A stretch of DNA of 64,000 nucleotides from Varroa destructor (GCF_002443255.2 NW_019211458.1:9639364-9703363), one strand, 5' to 3'; counted from the stretch's first letter, positions 1 through 11,800 are shown. Notes: generated by a model from the sequence alone, not told the origin. Program-made: numbers and translations.

Positions 1-1800
1 ATGAGGCCAAAATTGACCGCTCTTGTATCGTAGTTAGAGTCCGAGGACTCTGTTATTTTTTGGTGGCCTTTTTTGTCCTGCTACAATATTAATCATCATC
101 ACAATCATTAAGTGGGAACACAGCTAAACGAGAGTGTACTTAGGACATATTAGTGATTAGACGACGGATAATTTATTAATCGGCTTGTCACATTTTGCCT
201 CGTTGTCTGTCTACTTGTGCATTGATATACGCACTCGTACGCATTTGGCATACGAATTTACATTTGCTCTAGTAGTAGCAACGGGAGAGTATATAAACAT
301 GGATCCATTGAGTCCAGCAAACCCTGTCTCCTCGGCAATCAAAGTTTAGGACCCGTACAAGAAATAACATAATTATCTTTAGATCCGTCTGCTTAATAAT
401 GACAGGTAGTAGTGGGAGGGTGGTGGTTGTGCCGACGGTTGGTGAAGGACTTGGCAAGACTACATCGTTTTTCTTCGCGTGCACAAGACATCTGTGCCGC
501 TCTTTAAATCCTCACGAAAAGGTACTGGGCATGACGAGACACTTCTTCTTTTGTTTGTAATAGACGACAAGCAAAAACGGTTGACGAAGCCATTTCCTTT
601 TTTACCAGTGCAACTGAATCAGTTATTAGCTAACTTTAATCAACACGCGTATACCTATCTGTACAAGTGAATTATGCATGCGTAAGGCCACTGAGAATCG
701 TATACTACTAACGATGATGCAGTACGCCGAGGCCATTCTTTGTTGTTTTACGATATAATACAGAGTTATTTTATAAGGTAGTGAATAGCAAAGCTTACGT
801 TCGAGCGTCACGTAAAAGATCTCTTGTTTTAGTAAACAAATTGTGCTTTAATATTTATTCCCTTTCGTGCTCCGCCTTCGAATCAAAACGACATGGGCCG
901 AAGACAAGGTTCCACTTTTCTCTGAACAGTTTTAGCATCCTCTACCGTTCTTGGCGCAGCGGAAACTGGACGATACTGAAGATAGATATGACTGATTTAG
1001 CGGTTGAGCAGAAGAAAAATTGCGGCAGATATTGTAGTTCCAAATGCGTGCGGTGTCCTGACCTCGGGGAGCGGCCTTGCTTTCGTCTGCGTCAGCCGCA
1101 CGGTCTATAGCTCGTAGAGCAAGAAGAACACGTAAAAATAAAGACGACCTTCGACCATGCCATCGTATAGATATTATTATGAGCAGCAATGACATTTGTA
1201 ACTGTCGACAGACAAATTTCCGAGCCCCCAAAATTTGCTCTGAGCAATCAACCCAACCATCAATCCATCAACCCAAATCAAGCCAATCGTCAATTAACTG
1301 ATTCTCTCAATAGAATATGAACATGCGCGGTCTACTGTAAGACAGTAAAATATTGCTATAGGCGGTAGACGAACAAAGATGAAGGCATATGGACAGGTTT
1401 GAACCACTTAAAACCCAAAACGTTATGAGCAGTACATTCTGGATTAAAACTGCGTTCTGCTATATTACGTAGCCCATATTATTACATTGAGTAGCCCATA
1501 TTCGACTATTAGGAGCATGTCGATAGTATCTCTAGTAGTAACTCCTGGCAAACGAAAGGAACGGGGGCTGATTAGCAAAAAGAAGGAAGTACATAATAAA
1601 CAAATTGTCTATCGAACGAATTCACAATATTATCTTGTTTCTCAGCTAGCTACAGGTTAGTTGGGGGGCAGATGTCGACTTCAAGTTAACCTGCACACCT
1701 CCTCGTAGTGCTCGCGCTGAACGTTGAGATACAGAATGCAGTTACAATAGCGTCAGTTACGGTGTAAAATATTGTAGTCTCCTTCAATTTTTTCTTGGAA
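1..1800. other. Gene-poor block, no supported gene
   Basis: I see no convincing gene here. Short open frames exist, for example 781-1110 on the plus strand with a cysteine-rich tail, but none has good boundaries or a recognisable domain. A low-complexity CAATC/CAAC-like run lies at about 1240-1300. A 12-nt direct repeat (gtagcccatatt) occurs at 1469-1480 and 1491-1502. Confidence 0.5.
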
Positions 1801-1870
1801 TTATGGTGAAAACATCGGATGATGCAGGAACCGAGGACGACTGTAGCATCGAATGAGGTTCTCTATCAAG

Positions 1871-2168
1871 TTATGCTTGACTGATGAAAAGTGACGATTG
1901 GGGGTGAAGAAACCCGCGTGCAGCGTAAGGACGCAGTTGTGTAGAATAACAAGAGCACAGAGAAAGCCGCGTAGTGCTCGTATTAGTGCTGATGTTGCGA
2001 CTGCCATGGGAGTCCGAGTTGGACGCGTACGAGGTGGCCAGAGCGAAGTGTCCGCGAAATATATGCACCCATCTCAAGCCAATGGGCTCTACTGTTTCGT
2101 TGAAGGTGGGTGCCGCTTTGGTGGCTGGCAACAGCGGCGCAATTTCACTTGGGACCAAAGCTGGGGTT
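1871..2168 (-). CDS. Candidate terminal exon, unknown protein
   Basis: On the minus strand a strong 3' splice site, a pyrimidine-rich run ending cttccatcccag, is followed at 2168 by 99 open codons to a TAA near 1871. The frame needs two bases from an upstream exon. The peptide opens TPALVPSEIAPLLPATKAAP and becomes Ser/Asn/Thr-rich, as in a disordered or secreted tail; no domain is recognised. Upstream on the same strand a GTATGT donor at about 2240 closes another open frame that leaves exactly two bases, so a short intron of about 70 nt would join them in frame. A second acceptor at about 1884 lies inside this exon. The splice and phase features are seen; that this is a gene is inference. 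No AATAAA was found close downstream. Confidence 0.28.
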
Positions 2169-2239
2169 CTGGGATGGAAGGGCGGCTAGAGTTGGGCATT
2201 GCGAGCGAGTATCTTAGCTGCGTACGAACACTGTACGAC

Positions 2240-2575
2240 ATACAGTGCACTCATAGTGCAAAACATAGCGAAATGCCGAAGAGACACGAAGCATGAATGA
2301 GCTGGAGCGCTGGCAGCGCAGAGAGAGTGCAGCGTACTGCATGGTGAGCCCATGTCGCGTCTCCTGAGTAGTGCCAGTAGTAGTGATATACAGGTTTGCA
2401 CGCTACCGTGCACGTGCACGACCGCTGGTGCATTGCTGCTGTTGGTATTAGTTGAAGCGGTTGCGGGATTGCCTCTGCTATAGAGCCGAAAACGGCAGCA
2501 GGCGCGGCGGAAAGAAGACGCACGAGTATCGCAATAAGAAAGAAGCACACAAAGAAAACTACACGAAAACTGCAA
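2240..2575 (-). CDS. Candidate upstream exon of the 1871-2168 model
   Basis: This minus-strand frame stays open for about 110 codons and ends in a GTATGT donor whose phase matches the acceptor at 2168. It starts with a hydrophobic stretch (LQFSCSFLCVLLSYC), so the product could be secreted or membrane-inserted. A second frame over the same bases is also open and begins with a longer membrane-like segment (FFLIAILVRLLSAAPAAVF), which makes the frame choice uncertain. The region is GC-rich, which lowers stop frequency and so weakens the case. No family is recognised and the 5' boundary is unknown. Confidence 0.18.
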
Positions 2576-2792
2576 GAACCCGGTAGAGCTTGAGGATCCT
2601 GCTGCTATTGCTAGGGAGCAACATCACGAGGCGATGAGCAGGATGAGACTTCAAGAGATGAACAGGGCTGCTGCTGCTGCTATTACCGTTGCTGCGATTT
2701 CTGCTGCTTCTGCAGCAGTAGATTCCCCATTCTGGGATCCGTGTGCACGGCACACGCGAGCCCCAGGATCTCATTTCATAGCCCGTTGGTAG
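2538..2792 (+). CDS. Alanine-rich open frame, unknown
   Basis: A plus-strand frame of 84 codons with no good start runs from just after a TAA to a TAG at 2790. Its middle is a charged helix-like stretch (ELEDPAAIAREQHHEAMSRM) followed by five alanines encoded by a GCT run and further Ala/Ser residues. A possible acceptor (ctgctattgctag) ends at 2612. This composition is common in disordered parts of transcription regulators, but no domain is seen. It overlaps the minus-strand candidate at 2240-2575, so at most one of the two is likely real. Confidence 0.2.
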   Translation, partial: ERSTQRKLHENCKNPVELEDPAAIAREQHHEAMSRMRLQEMNRAAAAAITVAAISAASAAVDSPFWDPCARHTRAPGSHFIARW

Positions 2793-2872
2793 TGAAGGAA
2801 GAAAGGAAACGGGTAGAAAAAGAAGCAGAGGAAGGAGAAAGAAAGGAAAAAGACTGAAAGGAAACAAAGGGA
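2790..2872 (+). repeat. Polypurine tract
   Basis: About 80 nt are almost entirely A/G on the plus strand, with only scattered pyrimidines. The opposite strand is an extended polypyrimidine tract that could serve as a 3' splice-site tract or form a triplex. Confidence 0.6.
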
Positions 2873-2883
2873 TTGTGTAGGGC

Positions 2884-3147
2884 TCAACTAGTTGGACTGC
2901 TGGCCTCTTGTTGTCGTGTTGAGGGCTGATGGTGGAGATTGAAGATAGAGCCAGCTGAAATGGCTCGTGGGGGCTCGGGAAGAACTTGAGGGGTGTTTGA
3001 GTTATATTCGTGGTAAACTATTTTATGGGGAGAGCAGAAGCGGTAAAGTGGGGAAGCACTATGGACTATCGACAACGGGCAACCATAGACATCCCTAATC
3101 ATCTCAGGAACTGCAATGGTCCTATGCAAGCCTTGAGGTCTTAGCAC
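2884..3147 (-). CDS. Open frame, Pro/Ser-rich tail, unknown
   Basis: The frame has 87 codons with balanced codon use and ends in a disordered-looking tail (HHQPSTRQQEASSPTS). There is no ATG at its head; a GTG is the first possible start, and several weak acceptors lie inside. It could be a terminal exon or a chance frame. No domain is recognised. Confidence 0.12.
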   Translation of the reverse strand: MLRPQGLHRTIAVPEMIRDVYGCPLSIVHSASPLYRFCSPHKIVYHEYNSNTPQVLPEPPRAISAGSIFNLHHQPSTRQQEASSPTS

Positions 3148-3271
3148 ATAAAGACATTATACGAAAGCAAAATATTAGGGCATCGGCATGTTACATTAAT
3201 TTCTTTACCTTATTGTATCAACCGAGGATAGCCTGAAACTGGCGATGCAAATTTTCGTATTGATTCATTCA

Positions 3272-3538
3272 TTAATATAAGGATTGTTCAGAGTAGATAA
3301 TATGATGCCAAGGAATACCTAGTGTTATAAAGCCGGAGTGCATTTTTGATTGTGTAGTAACAAAAAAGCTGCCCAAAACGGAATAGGGTTCCTGATTGTT
3401 AAGCTGATTACGGACCGGATCTTCGCACATGTAGGGCTCGGTTTGAAGAATTCGATTACGTGAACTGTCGAAGTAACGAATGAGCGGTATTAAAAATGTA
3501 TCTCGTGATCCGATACCTTCCAAAGTTAGATAACCCAT
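3272..3538 (-). CDS. Small ATG-initiated open frame (88 aa), unknown
   Basis: The frame begins with a true ATG in good context (A at -3, G at +4) and encodes 88 residues of ordinary composition with no low complexity, starting MGYLTLEGIGSRDT. No signal peptide, membrane segment or family motif is recognised. It could be an intronless small gene, a first exon or a chance frame. No AATAAA follows closely. Confidence 0.2.
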   Translation of the reverse strand: MGYLTLEGIGSRDTFLIPLIRYFDSSRNRILQTEPYMCEDPVRNQLNNQEPYSVLGSFFVTTQSKMHSGFITLGIPWHHIIYSEQSLY

Positions 3539-3539
3539 A

Positions 3540-4245
3540 ATGGACCGTGTTGTTAGTGTAGCAGTTTGTCTCTATGAGACGACTGTGGGTTAGTGTAACA
3601 ATAGAGAAATTTCCCTGTGTGCCATAGTATATGTAAACACGGTATATTATTAGGCGAGAGGTTGCCTGTTCTGTTTTCTTTCTTCTCTACCTTTTAAAAT
3701 CAATTTCACTTCGTTAAGCGATTTTTGTTTTCGCGAAACTCTGCCTTCCTTGAAAGTCATTATCAATAAATCTTTATATATAGATAATTAAGCTTATTTT
3801 TATAGAGGTAAGAAGCACTATTTGTGACTCGACTTCGCGCCTAACAATCTTCAGTCATGGTGAAATCTTGATACCCTCAATCACAATGGTGATTAGCAAT
3901 ATTGTTGAAACTCTTACGTTATCGTTAGATAACAGCTAAGAGGTTAGAGCAAGGCGAAAATACGCTAGCTCATCCAATATTTACCATTAAATTCTTCTAG
4001 AAAAATTGCCTGTCCCGAGTTTCGTATGTCGCTCATTGTCATAGTGTATGCAGTCCGTGTGGGTCACGATATTGGACATCAATAGCAGCGATGAAATGAC
4101 TGTCGGCGATCCGGTAACTACAATAAATTAATGCAGCCGTACTATCGGCAAGCAGATCGTCCAATCGACCAGATGATATCCGTTATCTCTCGTTCCGCCT
4201 CTCGTTCACATGGCTGTACCTAAGTTAGGTTTCGATAGCCGTCGA
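3540..4245. other. No gene seen
   Basis: AT-rich sequence with short pyrimidine runs near 3670-3700. A minor hairpin (gtctc-tat-gagac) sits at about 3570. Nothing else is supportable. Confidence 0.5.
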
Positions 4246-4251
4246 ACTCAC

Positions 4252-4393
4252 GATAGCGCCCCATCTTTCTCCATGTAACGCTGATACTTCGGGGTCATTT
4301 GGCCTCGTTTCAACTCGTGACCGGATGAGGAAGTGCGTAGGAGGCTTAGATGTAGTCCCCGGGTGTATATATGTTTGTGTGGGTTGACTGTAG
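4252..4393 (-). CDS. Candidate internal exon (142 nt), unknown protein
   Basis: On the minus strand the acceptor ttgctttctcttag ends at 4394 and the donor after ATC is GTGAGTTCG at 4251. Between them 47 codons are open in one frame (first base completes a codon, last codon complete). The peptide starts YSQPTQTYIHPGTTSKPPTH and ends SALHGERWGAI; no domain is recognised. Both splice sites fit consensus well and the size is typical of an arthropod internal exon. The frame also reads past the donor to a stop near 4225, so it might instead be a terminal exon. Confidence 0.28.
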
Positions 4394-4837
4394 CTAAGAG
4401 AAAGCAACAACTGTGTTAATGGACAACAGACAACCAGCCGTCTGTTCAGTGCCCGGCTAGATGTTCGATTTGCTTTAACGATTATACCATGTGCTTGTGT
4501 GCGATATTTGGCTAGCCCGTATACACATACGGCTGCGGACAATGTGATGCTAGACAGAAACGGCAGGGGCCACGCACGGTGAATTTAAAGCTGTTTAGAA
4601 AGCTTATTTTCTTTCCCTTCTCGTCACTCTGTTCAATTGGAGGTCAAATCTACAAAAGGCTCGTGATGGCAGTTTTTCTGGTACGTGTCTAGGTCTCCAC
4701 TCCAAGACTATTTCAACTTTGTTAGGATGAAGCACTCGTAGTTTGAACGCTACGTGGGTCAATGCATTGAGTGGATCAATGAAATGCTTCAAGTTCGGTA
4801 AGTCGACGAAAGAGTGAAAAGACAACCTGGAAGACCA

Positions 4838-5161
4838 TCAGGGCGATTGGAGAGCTTCTTTTATTAGAGAAAGAGAGAGAGAGAGAGAGATAGAATGAGG
4901 GGAAGCTGCAAAGGAGGAAGCGTGAGGCTGGTAGAAAAGTCCGAACGAGTCGGACCCGCACTTCGCCGTGGATTCTTTCTGTTCGACCTTCGACTTTCTA
5001 GTTAGAACTTCGGTCGAGATGGTATAGGACAGAAGGGCGTGCATTCCATTGCCATTCAGCCGTGTATGGTCAGTCATACTAGTGCAGCTTTCGCAGCTTG
5101 AAAGAAGGCCCTTGGTGAATAGTGAAGGCTGCCTACTAGCCCGCGGTACCTTCTTGTGCAT
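4838..5161 (-). CDS. ATG-initiated open frame (107 aa), unknown
   Basis: A minus-strand frame opens with MHKKVPRASRQPSLFTKG and stays open for 107 codons, but its last part translates the (GA)n microsatellite as a Ser-Leu repeat. If real, coding probably ends before that repeat, at an unseen donor. It lies 450 nt upstream of the candidate exon at 4252-4393 on the same strand, so it could be a first exon of the same gene. No domain is recognised. Confidence 0.15.
   Translation of the reverse strand: MHKKVPRASRQPSLFTKGLLSSCESCTSMTDHTRLNGNGMHALLSYTISTEVLTRKSKVEQKESTAKCGSDSFGLFYQPHASSFAASPHSISLSLSLSLIKEALQSP
4866..4890 (+). repeat. (GA)n microsatellite
   Basis: An uninterrupted GA run within a longer purine stretch. 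On the minus strand it forms a long CT tract just upstream of several AG dinucleotides. Confidence 0.9.
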
Positions 5162-5225
5162 GCGCGTGTCGAGACGTGTACAGATCCAGCCTATTTGGCC
5201 TGATGCTTTTCTCCTCTAGTTAGTC

Positions 5226-5540
5226 GTGTCTGGCTCTATCCAGCGTGTACACACGTCCTCGTCCTTGTCACAAACGGTTTTACACAGACACACACTGAAT
5301 AGCGCTAAGTCGCTCATGCTACTAAGTGCTCCGTACGTACAACGTAAGATAGAAGAAGCATACATGCTAGTGCAGCGTGTGGCTGAAATGTCAGTTATCC
5401 TTGTCGACGGGTTAAAGTACGTAATCGACAGTGAATGCCTTGTCGTTGATTGGCAAGCAAGACAACGGCCTGCGGGCACCGGGTATGTTGCAGCTTATGG
5501 CGTGTCGGTCACTGCCACGACGTTAGTTGACGGCCTTTAG
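5226..5540 (+). pseudogene. Superfamily 2 helicase motif V/VI-like fragment
   Basis: A 104-codon frame with no ATG at its head. Residues from about 5379 read VAEMSV-(3)-DGLKYVIDS, close to motif V of DEAH-type helicases (pattern [IV]AE-x-S...DG[IL]-x-YV[VI]D). It is followed at 5451-5498 by WQARQRPAGTGYVAAY, which resembles a shortened motif VI (QRxGRxGRxGxGxCYxLY). In real helicases the two motifs are about 35-40 residues apart; here the gap is about 13, and the arginine finger region is disrupted, so this would be a decayed or rearranged copy. NS3-type viral helicases share a related pattern and cannot be excluded. No intact gene is present. The match is judged by eye, not by a search. Confidence 0.28.
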
Positions 5541-5545
5541 GCCCT

Positions 5546-5563
5546 GTACTCCTGCAGGAGTAC
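5546..5563 (+). repeat. 18-nt perfect palindrome
   Basis: gtactcctgcaggagtac reads the same on both strands. It follows the stop of the helicase-like frame and is flanked by ggcc repeats. Confidence 0.8.
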
Positions 5564-5599
5564 AAATATTGGCCGCTGTATATACGCAGCAGTTTTGCT

Positions 5600-8520
5600 C
5601 TCTGTGATACATATATACATTGAAACAAACTGAAACTACAAACAACAAGATATTTTCAATGCGACATACTTTCAAAGGTAGCATGAGCATCCTCGAATAG
5701 TAATAGTCATATCTTATCTGATCCTGATGGCCGATCAACGTATCGGCATACTGTATAAAAACAAACCGACATCGATCAAAAGTAATCCACGCACAGCAAA
5801 TAGATCTTCACGTTATGAATGGTATGAACTTTCCTGTTAGCCTGGTATCGATGTAAACCTCTATTAGGTCATACCCAGTTTGCTGATGTCAATCAGACAA
5901 TTATGGGCTGATGACCAATATGAATCAAGCTTTTATTGGCGTTTCTTTCGGTTCCTTGTAACTAATAATTTGTTGGCAGAAGCGAGGTTCGGTGGAGAAA
6001 TAGCCTACATACAGTTAGAAAAATATGTATACTTGCACGATATGTTTTAGTCAGATGCACCTATCCTTTTTTTCGCGTAAGGTTTCATCTACATGTAGCA
6101 TAACATACACGATGCTGATAGTTGTAGGACTGAGTTTTGTTGTCGTGATCCCTGAGACGCAACGTAGAGTCAGAGGATGTCTAGGTGAAACGCTGTGCCT
6201 CAATTTGATTGGTCGTTTTTTATAGCTGCGGCTGATGTTGACGAGCCTCATTCACCCCTGTCGCTTTGCTGTTGATACCACGCAGGGGAATCGTGCCGCC
6301 GCCGCTGCTGCGGATGTCGATGGCCGTCAGTCAGCCTGATCTCATCAGCTGACGCTGAGTGATTTGAAAGCATTGTCGATTGACTGGTCAGTTCGTGCCG
6401 TGACTCTGTGTATTCTTGACCATCGAAGTAGTGAGTATATGAATGAGCATTCGGATCACGGTTTTTTGGGGATTTAGGACAGAGCATACAGGCTCGTTCG
6501 CACTAATTGTCATTAATACGGTACTAATAGTAATAACTAGATCTTCGATTTCAGTAGACAGGGTTGGACAGGAAGTTAATTAATGCCGACGAACATTGCT
6601 CATTAGATTTTTCGAACGACAATTCGATGATGACAACAGACGGTTGCTTAAATATCCCGGCCGCCCCGCAGTGATTGCCTTAACGGTGTGCAAACACAAA
6701 GCAAAGGCGTAATCGGAACGAAGCTTAACATTATATATATATATCTTGAAAATTCTTCATTCCGTCGCAAGTTGCCTGCTGTTGTGTAATATGACAATGT
6801 TATTAACATTTTAAACAACTGATTAATTCGTTTTTTATGCATTTTTTTGCATTGGTGCACCGTAATAACAGCTACGTTAATAACAAAAGAACATTTATTA
6901 TGTATACATGGACGGCAACAATGACTGCTGTGTAAACGACGACGCACCTAAAAGAAAAGTACGCGTGTAGAAAAAATATTCAAGGATACCGCTCGAGGTG
7001 ACGCCGATGCTTCTGACTGCGGTGACCGTATTCTTACTATAGTCTTGTTTACCGCTTTGCCGACTGGTGCTAGAAGCGATGTAGATAATAGAGACAGACG
7101 CTGGCACGTCGGGACCGTCCGGGAGACTGAGCCAGATGGAATCGGCACCATTGAAAGGTAACTCTACAAGGACGGACGACAGAGGAACTAGGGGCATGTC
7201 TGAATCGGTCTGGGCTCTGAGACTTACCAACTGCACCGACAGAAATAGATACAATACGATAGAAACAAAACGCTTTAAAAAACAACATCGTAACAGAGAC
7301 TAATTACACTCAAAGAAAAGATGTAAAGAGTTAAGGTATTGTTGCCCATAAAGGTAGTTACCGAGAGTGCCGTTAAGGAGAGACGAGAAAGAACAATCTT
7401 CATAGCAGGGTTCCATTTAATATTCTACCAGCTGTTATGCTGCTTACATAACTTAAGTAAGGTCGTAGAGGGAAGCATCTTTGCCTTCTGCGAGATGGCT
7501 ACGTGCAATAACCACTACGACTCTATGCTGCAGGCAGTTGTGAAGGCTTATTGTTTCATGTTATTCAGTGGTGTGGCTTATTTGGAGACGCTAATTATAA
7601 GGTAGTCTGCTCCCCCACCACTCTCCTATGATGCGACTAGCAGCGTTCTCATCAATACGGGCGCCGTTATACAATTCTACGTGATTCGTTAGTAAGAACA
7701 GTTGTCATCAAGGTATTATGATGTCATTTGGAGCAAACGTGGCCTTCCATCTTACCTGCTTTGAAGGTCACTTTTTACAGGACAAGAAACTACGTTAAGC
7801 TGCTTAATGCGGCAGCAACAGCAAGCTTAAAAGTAGTAACAGCTGCTTTCTGCCTGGCTAGCTTACCGGTTCGTCCATTCGACCACGACTGCAACGCGAT
7901 AGATGCTAGTTCGGGGTGAACTGTATGGGTTGCCAGTACCAGATGTAATGAGCTGTCAAATTTCTGTAGATGGATGAGCATCGATTTACAGTACGCATAT
8001 GTATACAAAGATGCTAGTTTCCTATAAAGTATTATGGCAGTGGAAGTGTCGTAGCGCAGTATACATATAGCATGTGCCAGGAGTGAGTGCTTACGTGCGT
8101 GTATGATACCCTATCACAAGCACGTTTCCCGACAGTGTATCGCTCCGCGTCAGTCCCAGCGGCTCAATTGGACCGAGAGCAACAGGGGATGAAATTACGA
8201 AAAAGTAATGCGACAATGAAGACACATGAAGTTGTTATCCGAGCCCTTGTGAACCCACCGTGCCCTCCGCCAGGCGAAGATTCATTTCGGATGCTTCGGA
8301 ACAATGCTAAAGAGTGAAGTAATCGGATGCGGCACTTCGAGACCAAGGTCCGTTTCATCCGATGCAGCCGCAGGCGTCGTGCGCTCTGCGTGGCAGCAAA
8401 CTAATGACGGTCAAGAAAAGCCACAGAAAGTTTGGAGCCAATAGAAACGGGCCAGGAAACAGCGAACACAAAGTAGACAATACGGGGAATGGCGCCGCCT
8501 GATTATGGGCTAGTCCCAAC
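5600..8520. other. Gene-poor block
   Basis: No supported gene. A minus-strand frame at 6898-7254 (118 codons, beta-rich composition) contains a TTG|GTAAGT donor-like site near its head, but no domain. Another frame at 6248-6487 (minus) is polar and unremarkable. A minus-strand CAG|GTAAGA junction lies at 7756/7755 without a clear pyrimidine tract. A short (AT)n run occurs at about 6732-6745. Confidence 0.45.
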
Positions 8521-8524
8521 GCTG

Positions 8525-8624
8525 TCAGCGCCTCCTTAACGACGGGATTTGTGCGCGTTCGTTTCTGTCGTAGATACACGCAATACCTACACGTACTTCA
8601 GGGCGCAGTGCAGGGTGCCAATTG
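8525..8624 (-). CDS. Weak candidate terminal exon
   Basis: On the minus strand an unusually long pyrimidine tract (ttttttcctgttctcttctc...) ends in aaaag at 8625. It is followed by 33 open codons to a TGA. The peptide (NWHPALRPEVRVGIACIYD...) has no recognised motif. The acceptor is strong, but a frame of this length is expected by chance in one of three phases. Confidence 0.12.
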
Positions 8625-8736
8625 CTTTTAGAGAGAAGAGAACAGGAAAAAAGATAGAGCTTGGCCAGTGATTGTCCGGTAATAATGCACTGCTACGGAA
8701 CGCCCTCTCGTTTCATTTAATGGTTTTAGTGCAATA

Positions 8737-8883
8737 TCAGTCACCTGTCATGTTTTTGCTATTATTATTTTTGATACTATTGATATCGTAGATGGCGCTG
8801 ATATTAACGTTACGCATGACAGACCTCTTGTGGTTGACTGCGCTGTCTAGTTGAAATCGCGCTCTGCTTGCCAGTTGAAAAAT
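8737..8883 (-). CDS. Weak candidate terminal exon with ATTAAA nearby
   Basis: Minus-strand acceptor ttgacttttcag at 8884 opens 48 codons in phase 0 to a TGA at 8737. The peptide is Asn/Ser-rich near its end (INSIKNNNSKNMTGD). An ATTAAA, the common variant poly(A) signal, lies about 16 nt past the stop (8716-8721, minus). No domain is recognised. The combination is suggestive only. Confidence 0.17.
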   Translation of the reverse strand: MFQLASRARFQLDSAVNHKRSVMRNVNISAIYDINSIKNNNSKNMTGD

Positions 8884-8899
8884 CTGAAAAGTCAATGTT

Positions 8900-11800
8900 T
8901 TTATTTAGCGCACAATCGGATACATTTATTAGGAACAGGATAAAGAAATTTAATTAGAAATATCATAAGTGACTGGAAGGGCTCATGATTTGCCGTATGG
9001 CGGTTTTGTCACCTAACTGAAAATAGACCCTCAACATGGATAGATTAAAAGACGAAAAACAGCGGGTCCACAGGAGAGGTTGGTTGGTATATGAATTTGT
9101 TTTGTGTCTATTATAATTTAGAGGGTTTTGTCGATTGAAATTATCTAGCTACTTATGTTTAGAAACGCTTACCTAATTTGGCAAATAAACAATTGATATG
9201 TTTCCGTATTCAATCACGCCTGTCGTGCAACGCACGTCATTGCCAAGGCTTGAATCAACGACTTCGGGCTTTTCAACTAGAGGTGCGGTCGTTCAAGTCA
9301 TCATGTACACAAATGAGTCATCGAACGTTGTTTATCGATTTAAGTGTGACAGTCTTAATCCAGCGCGACCTTTATCTACATGATGCGCACTTCGAACAGT
9401 ACAATGTTGTATATTCAAAGTGATTTCCACTGACCTTGCTTCGAGTCGTTACCTTCGCCGCGACTTGAAGGAAAGGTATGCTTTCTACACATATTTGAGT
9501 ACACCCGTTGGCCCTCTATACCATGGGTGTACAGCAGTCGCTAGCCTCTATTCAAGTTTTATATTTATTGCTATATGCTGCTGGCGTTGTAATTGACGGC
9601 CTCGTCTTTTCCTTAAACATATGACTATTGTTCTTGGTATCAAATCTGCACTTTCATGCACAAACGAGGTATAAAGCCATGCAGAAGGTAACGTCTGTTG
9701 TGACGCGAGATCCTGCTTACTTGCGGGCATGCTTGACAAAAACCAAATGTGGAAAAAGATAGAACAAGCACCGCGTTCATTTCGGGCAATGGAGAGTCTA
9801 GGGGATCAGTGAGCTTATAGGCGGGCGAGGCGAGGGGGTGTCGGATGGAAGTGAATCTGGCACGACCGTTACTTCGCGCCGCTAGCGCCGGTCTTTTCCT
9901 GTCGACTGCTACCGAGTGAATGGCCGCTGGTGCCAGCCCGAGTGGACCTATTATAGAAACGCGTGCCGTCCGTGACTCTGGTTTTCATCAGTGCACGGAG
10001 TAAAACAATAAAGTAGGTTTCGTTTTCGAGTTATTTGTATTGTACACAGCGCGTAACAATTTCCCCTGTATATACGAAGAACATATACACATCAATAGAT
10101 GGACAGACGGATATTTAGCAGGTCCATTTGGCCAAATCAGTCGCCTAATTGTGTCGCGATTTATCGATGAAAGCCCAGTTCTGGCCTAACACGATACTAA
10201 AATATTCAGTGTCAAGCTAGCGACTGGATCCATCAAGCAAACGTTACGTCATAGGGCTGTATGTTGCAAAGTTGGCTAGCCTGTAAAATGACTGAAAAAC
10301 TTGTACAAGAACTTGTACGAAAACGTAGTCTTCTATTAATATATGATCTAAAAGTAGATACTTAAACATTTTTTTGTCTTCTATTGTATGTAGTGGATGT
10401 ATTACAAACATGAAATTTGTTGGTCATCATTCTTTCTTTCCTATCAATACAGCACAGCAACATCGATAGCATTGTGGCAGTGACCAGCTTGATCAGATGT
10501 CCGAAATGAGCAATAAGAGCTATGTAAGTAGCACCAATAGGCCTCTGCAGATGCTCGCCGGCTCCGCACGTTAGCATATGCTACATGTTCATACGTAAAC
10601 GTGCAGAGGGAACGGGCACTACAAACAGCACGTTTGCTTGTGTTAGCTCGACATCTACGAGTAACTTCTCTAACGATAGCTATATAGATCCATTCACGTA
10701 AATAAATCATGTACGGACGACAGATATGGTTCATATGAATTGAATGTATCTTCGGGTATGTTTGCGTTATGCAGCTTCAAAACACTAAGGCTCACGCCCC
10801 ATTCGGGTTGAATTGAAAGCAAAGGTTTCCGTAAGCATAATTTCGCCAAGTTTGTTTTTGGTAACATGTTAGTAGTTGAGAGCAAGAAGGATGACTCTAA
10901 AACTATCATCTAGAACTATCGTCTGCACGTTATTGTCCGATGACTATATGTTGATTATTATTACAGTTATCATCTTTCGAGATGTGCCGCGATACTTCAG
11001 AACGAATTAAGCCAGAAATTGCTAAATTGAAAAATCTTTCGGTATTGCCAGTTAGGGAAAATAAAGGACTAGCAACGCTATTCAGATACACGCCAGCTTA
11101 TTCGAAGGGACGCAGGACAGCTTTTTTTTTTTTTTAGTTTGTATTGTTGGGTTCCTCCCAAATGCTAAATGTCATGAAATTAACAGTAATAATAGAAACA
11201 CTAAACTATGTAATCTCGACATAGACTAAGGACGCTACTAGGAGATGTTCAATCTTTTACGTTATTAATTCATGGATAGAGCAGGTAACCCTTGATGATT
11301 CTAGATAAAATACAGGTCATTTCGTTCAGTCGATATAACGATATCTCGTTTACCACTAATCTGGATAGCCAGCAGACGACTGAAAGTGAAAGCAAGCTAG
11401 GAATGGAACAATACATGTAAGCAAGGAATCGCCATTATGGCAAGGAAATGGAAGATGGTAGGAGGAGCTGAACCAAGTGTACCGGCTTCAACAAGAACCG
11501 TGAATAAGATATGATAAGGATAAGGAGAAACCTACAGGTATCCAACCTTGCTTTGCCACGAACCGGTGGGGGTACTATGAGTCAGCTAAAGTAGGAAAAA
11601 GAGGCCGGTTCCCAGCACTGAGCTCCGATATTGCCTCGGGCAGTGACAACATGATTGAGAGTTTCTGGGCCTTCTCTGTCGAATTCCTCTCTTTCCGTTC
11701 CGAATAATATACCGTACCATGTATTGGAACTACTATGCAATCGTTAATTACTAGCGCAATACATTTGGCCAACAAGCAGCGTCAAACTTTCGTGTATCGG

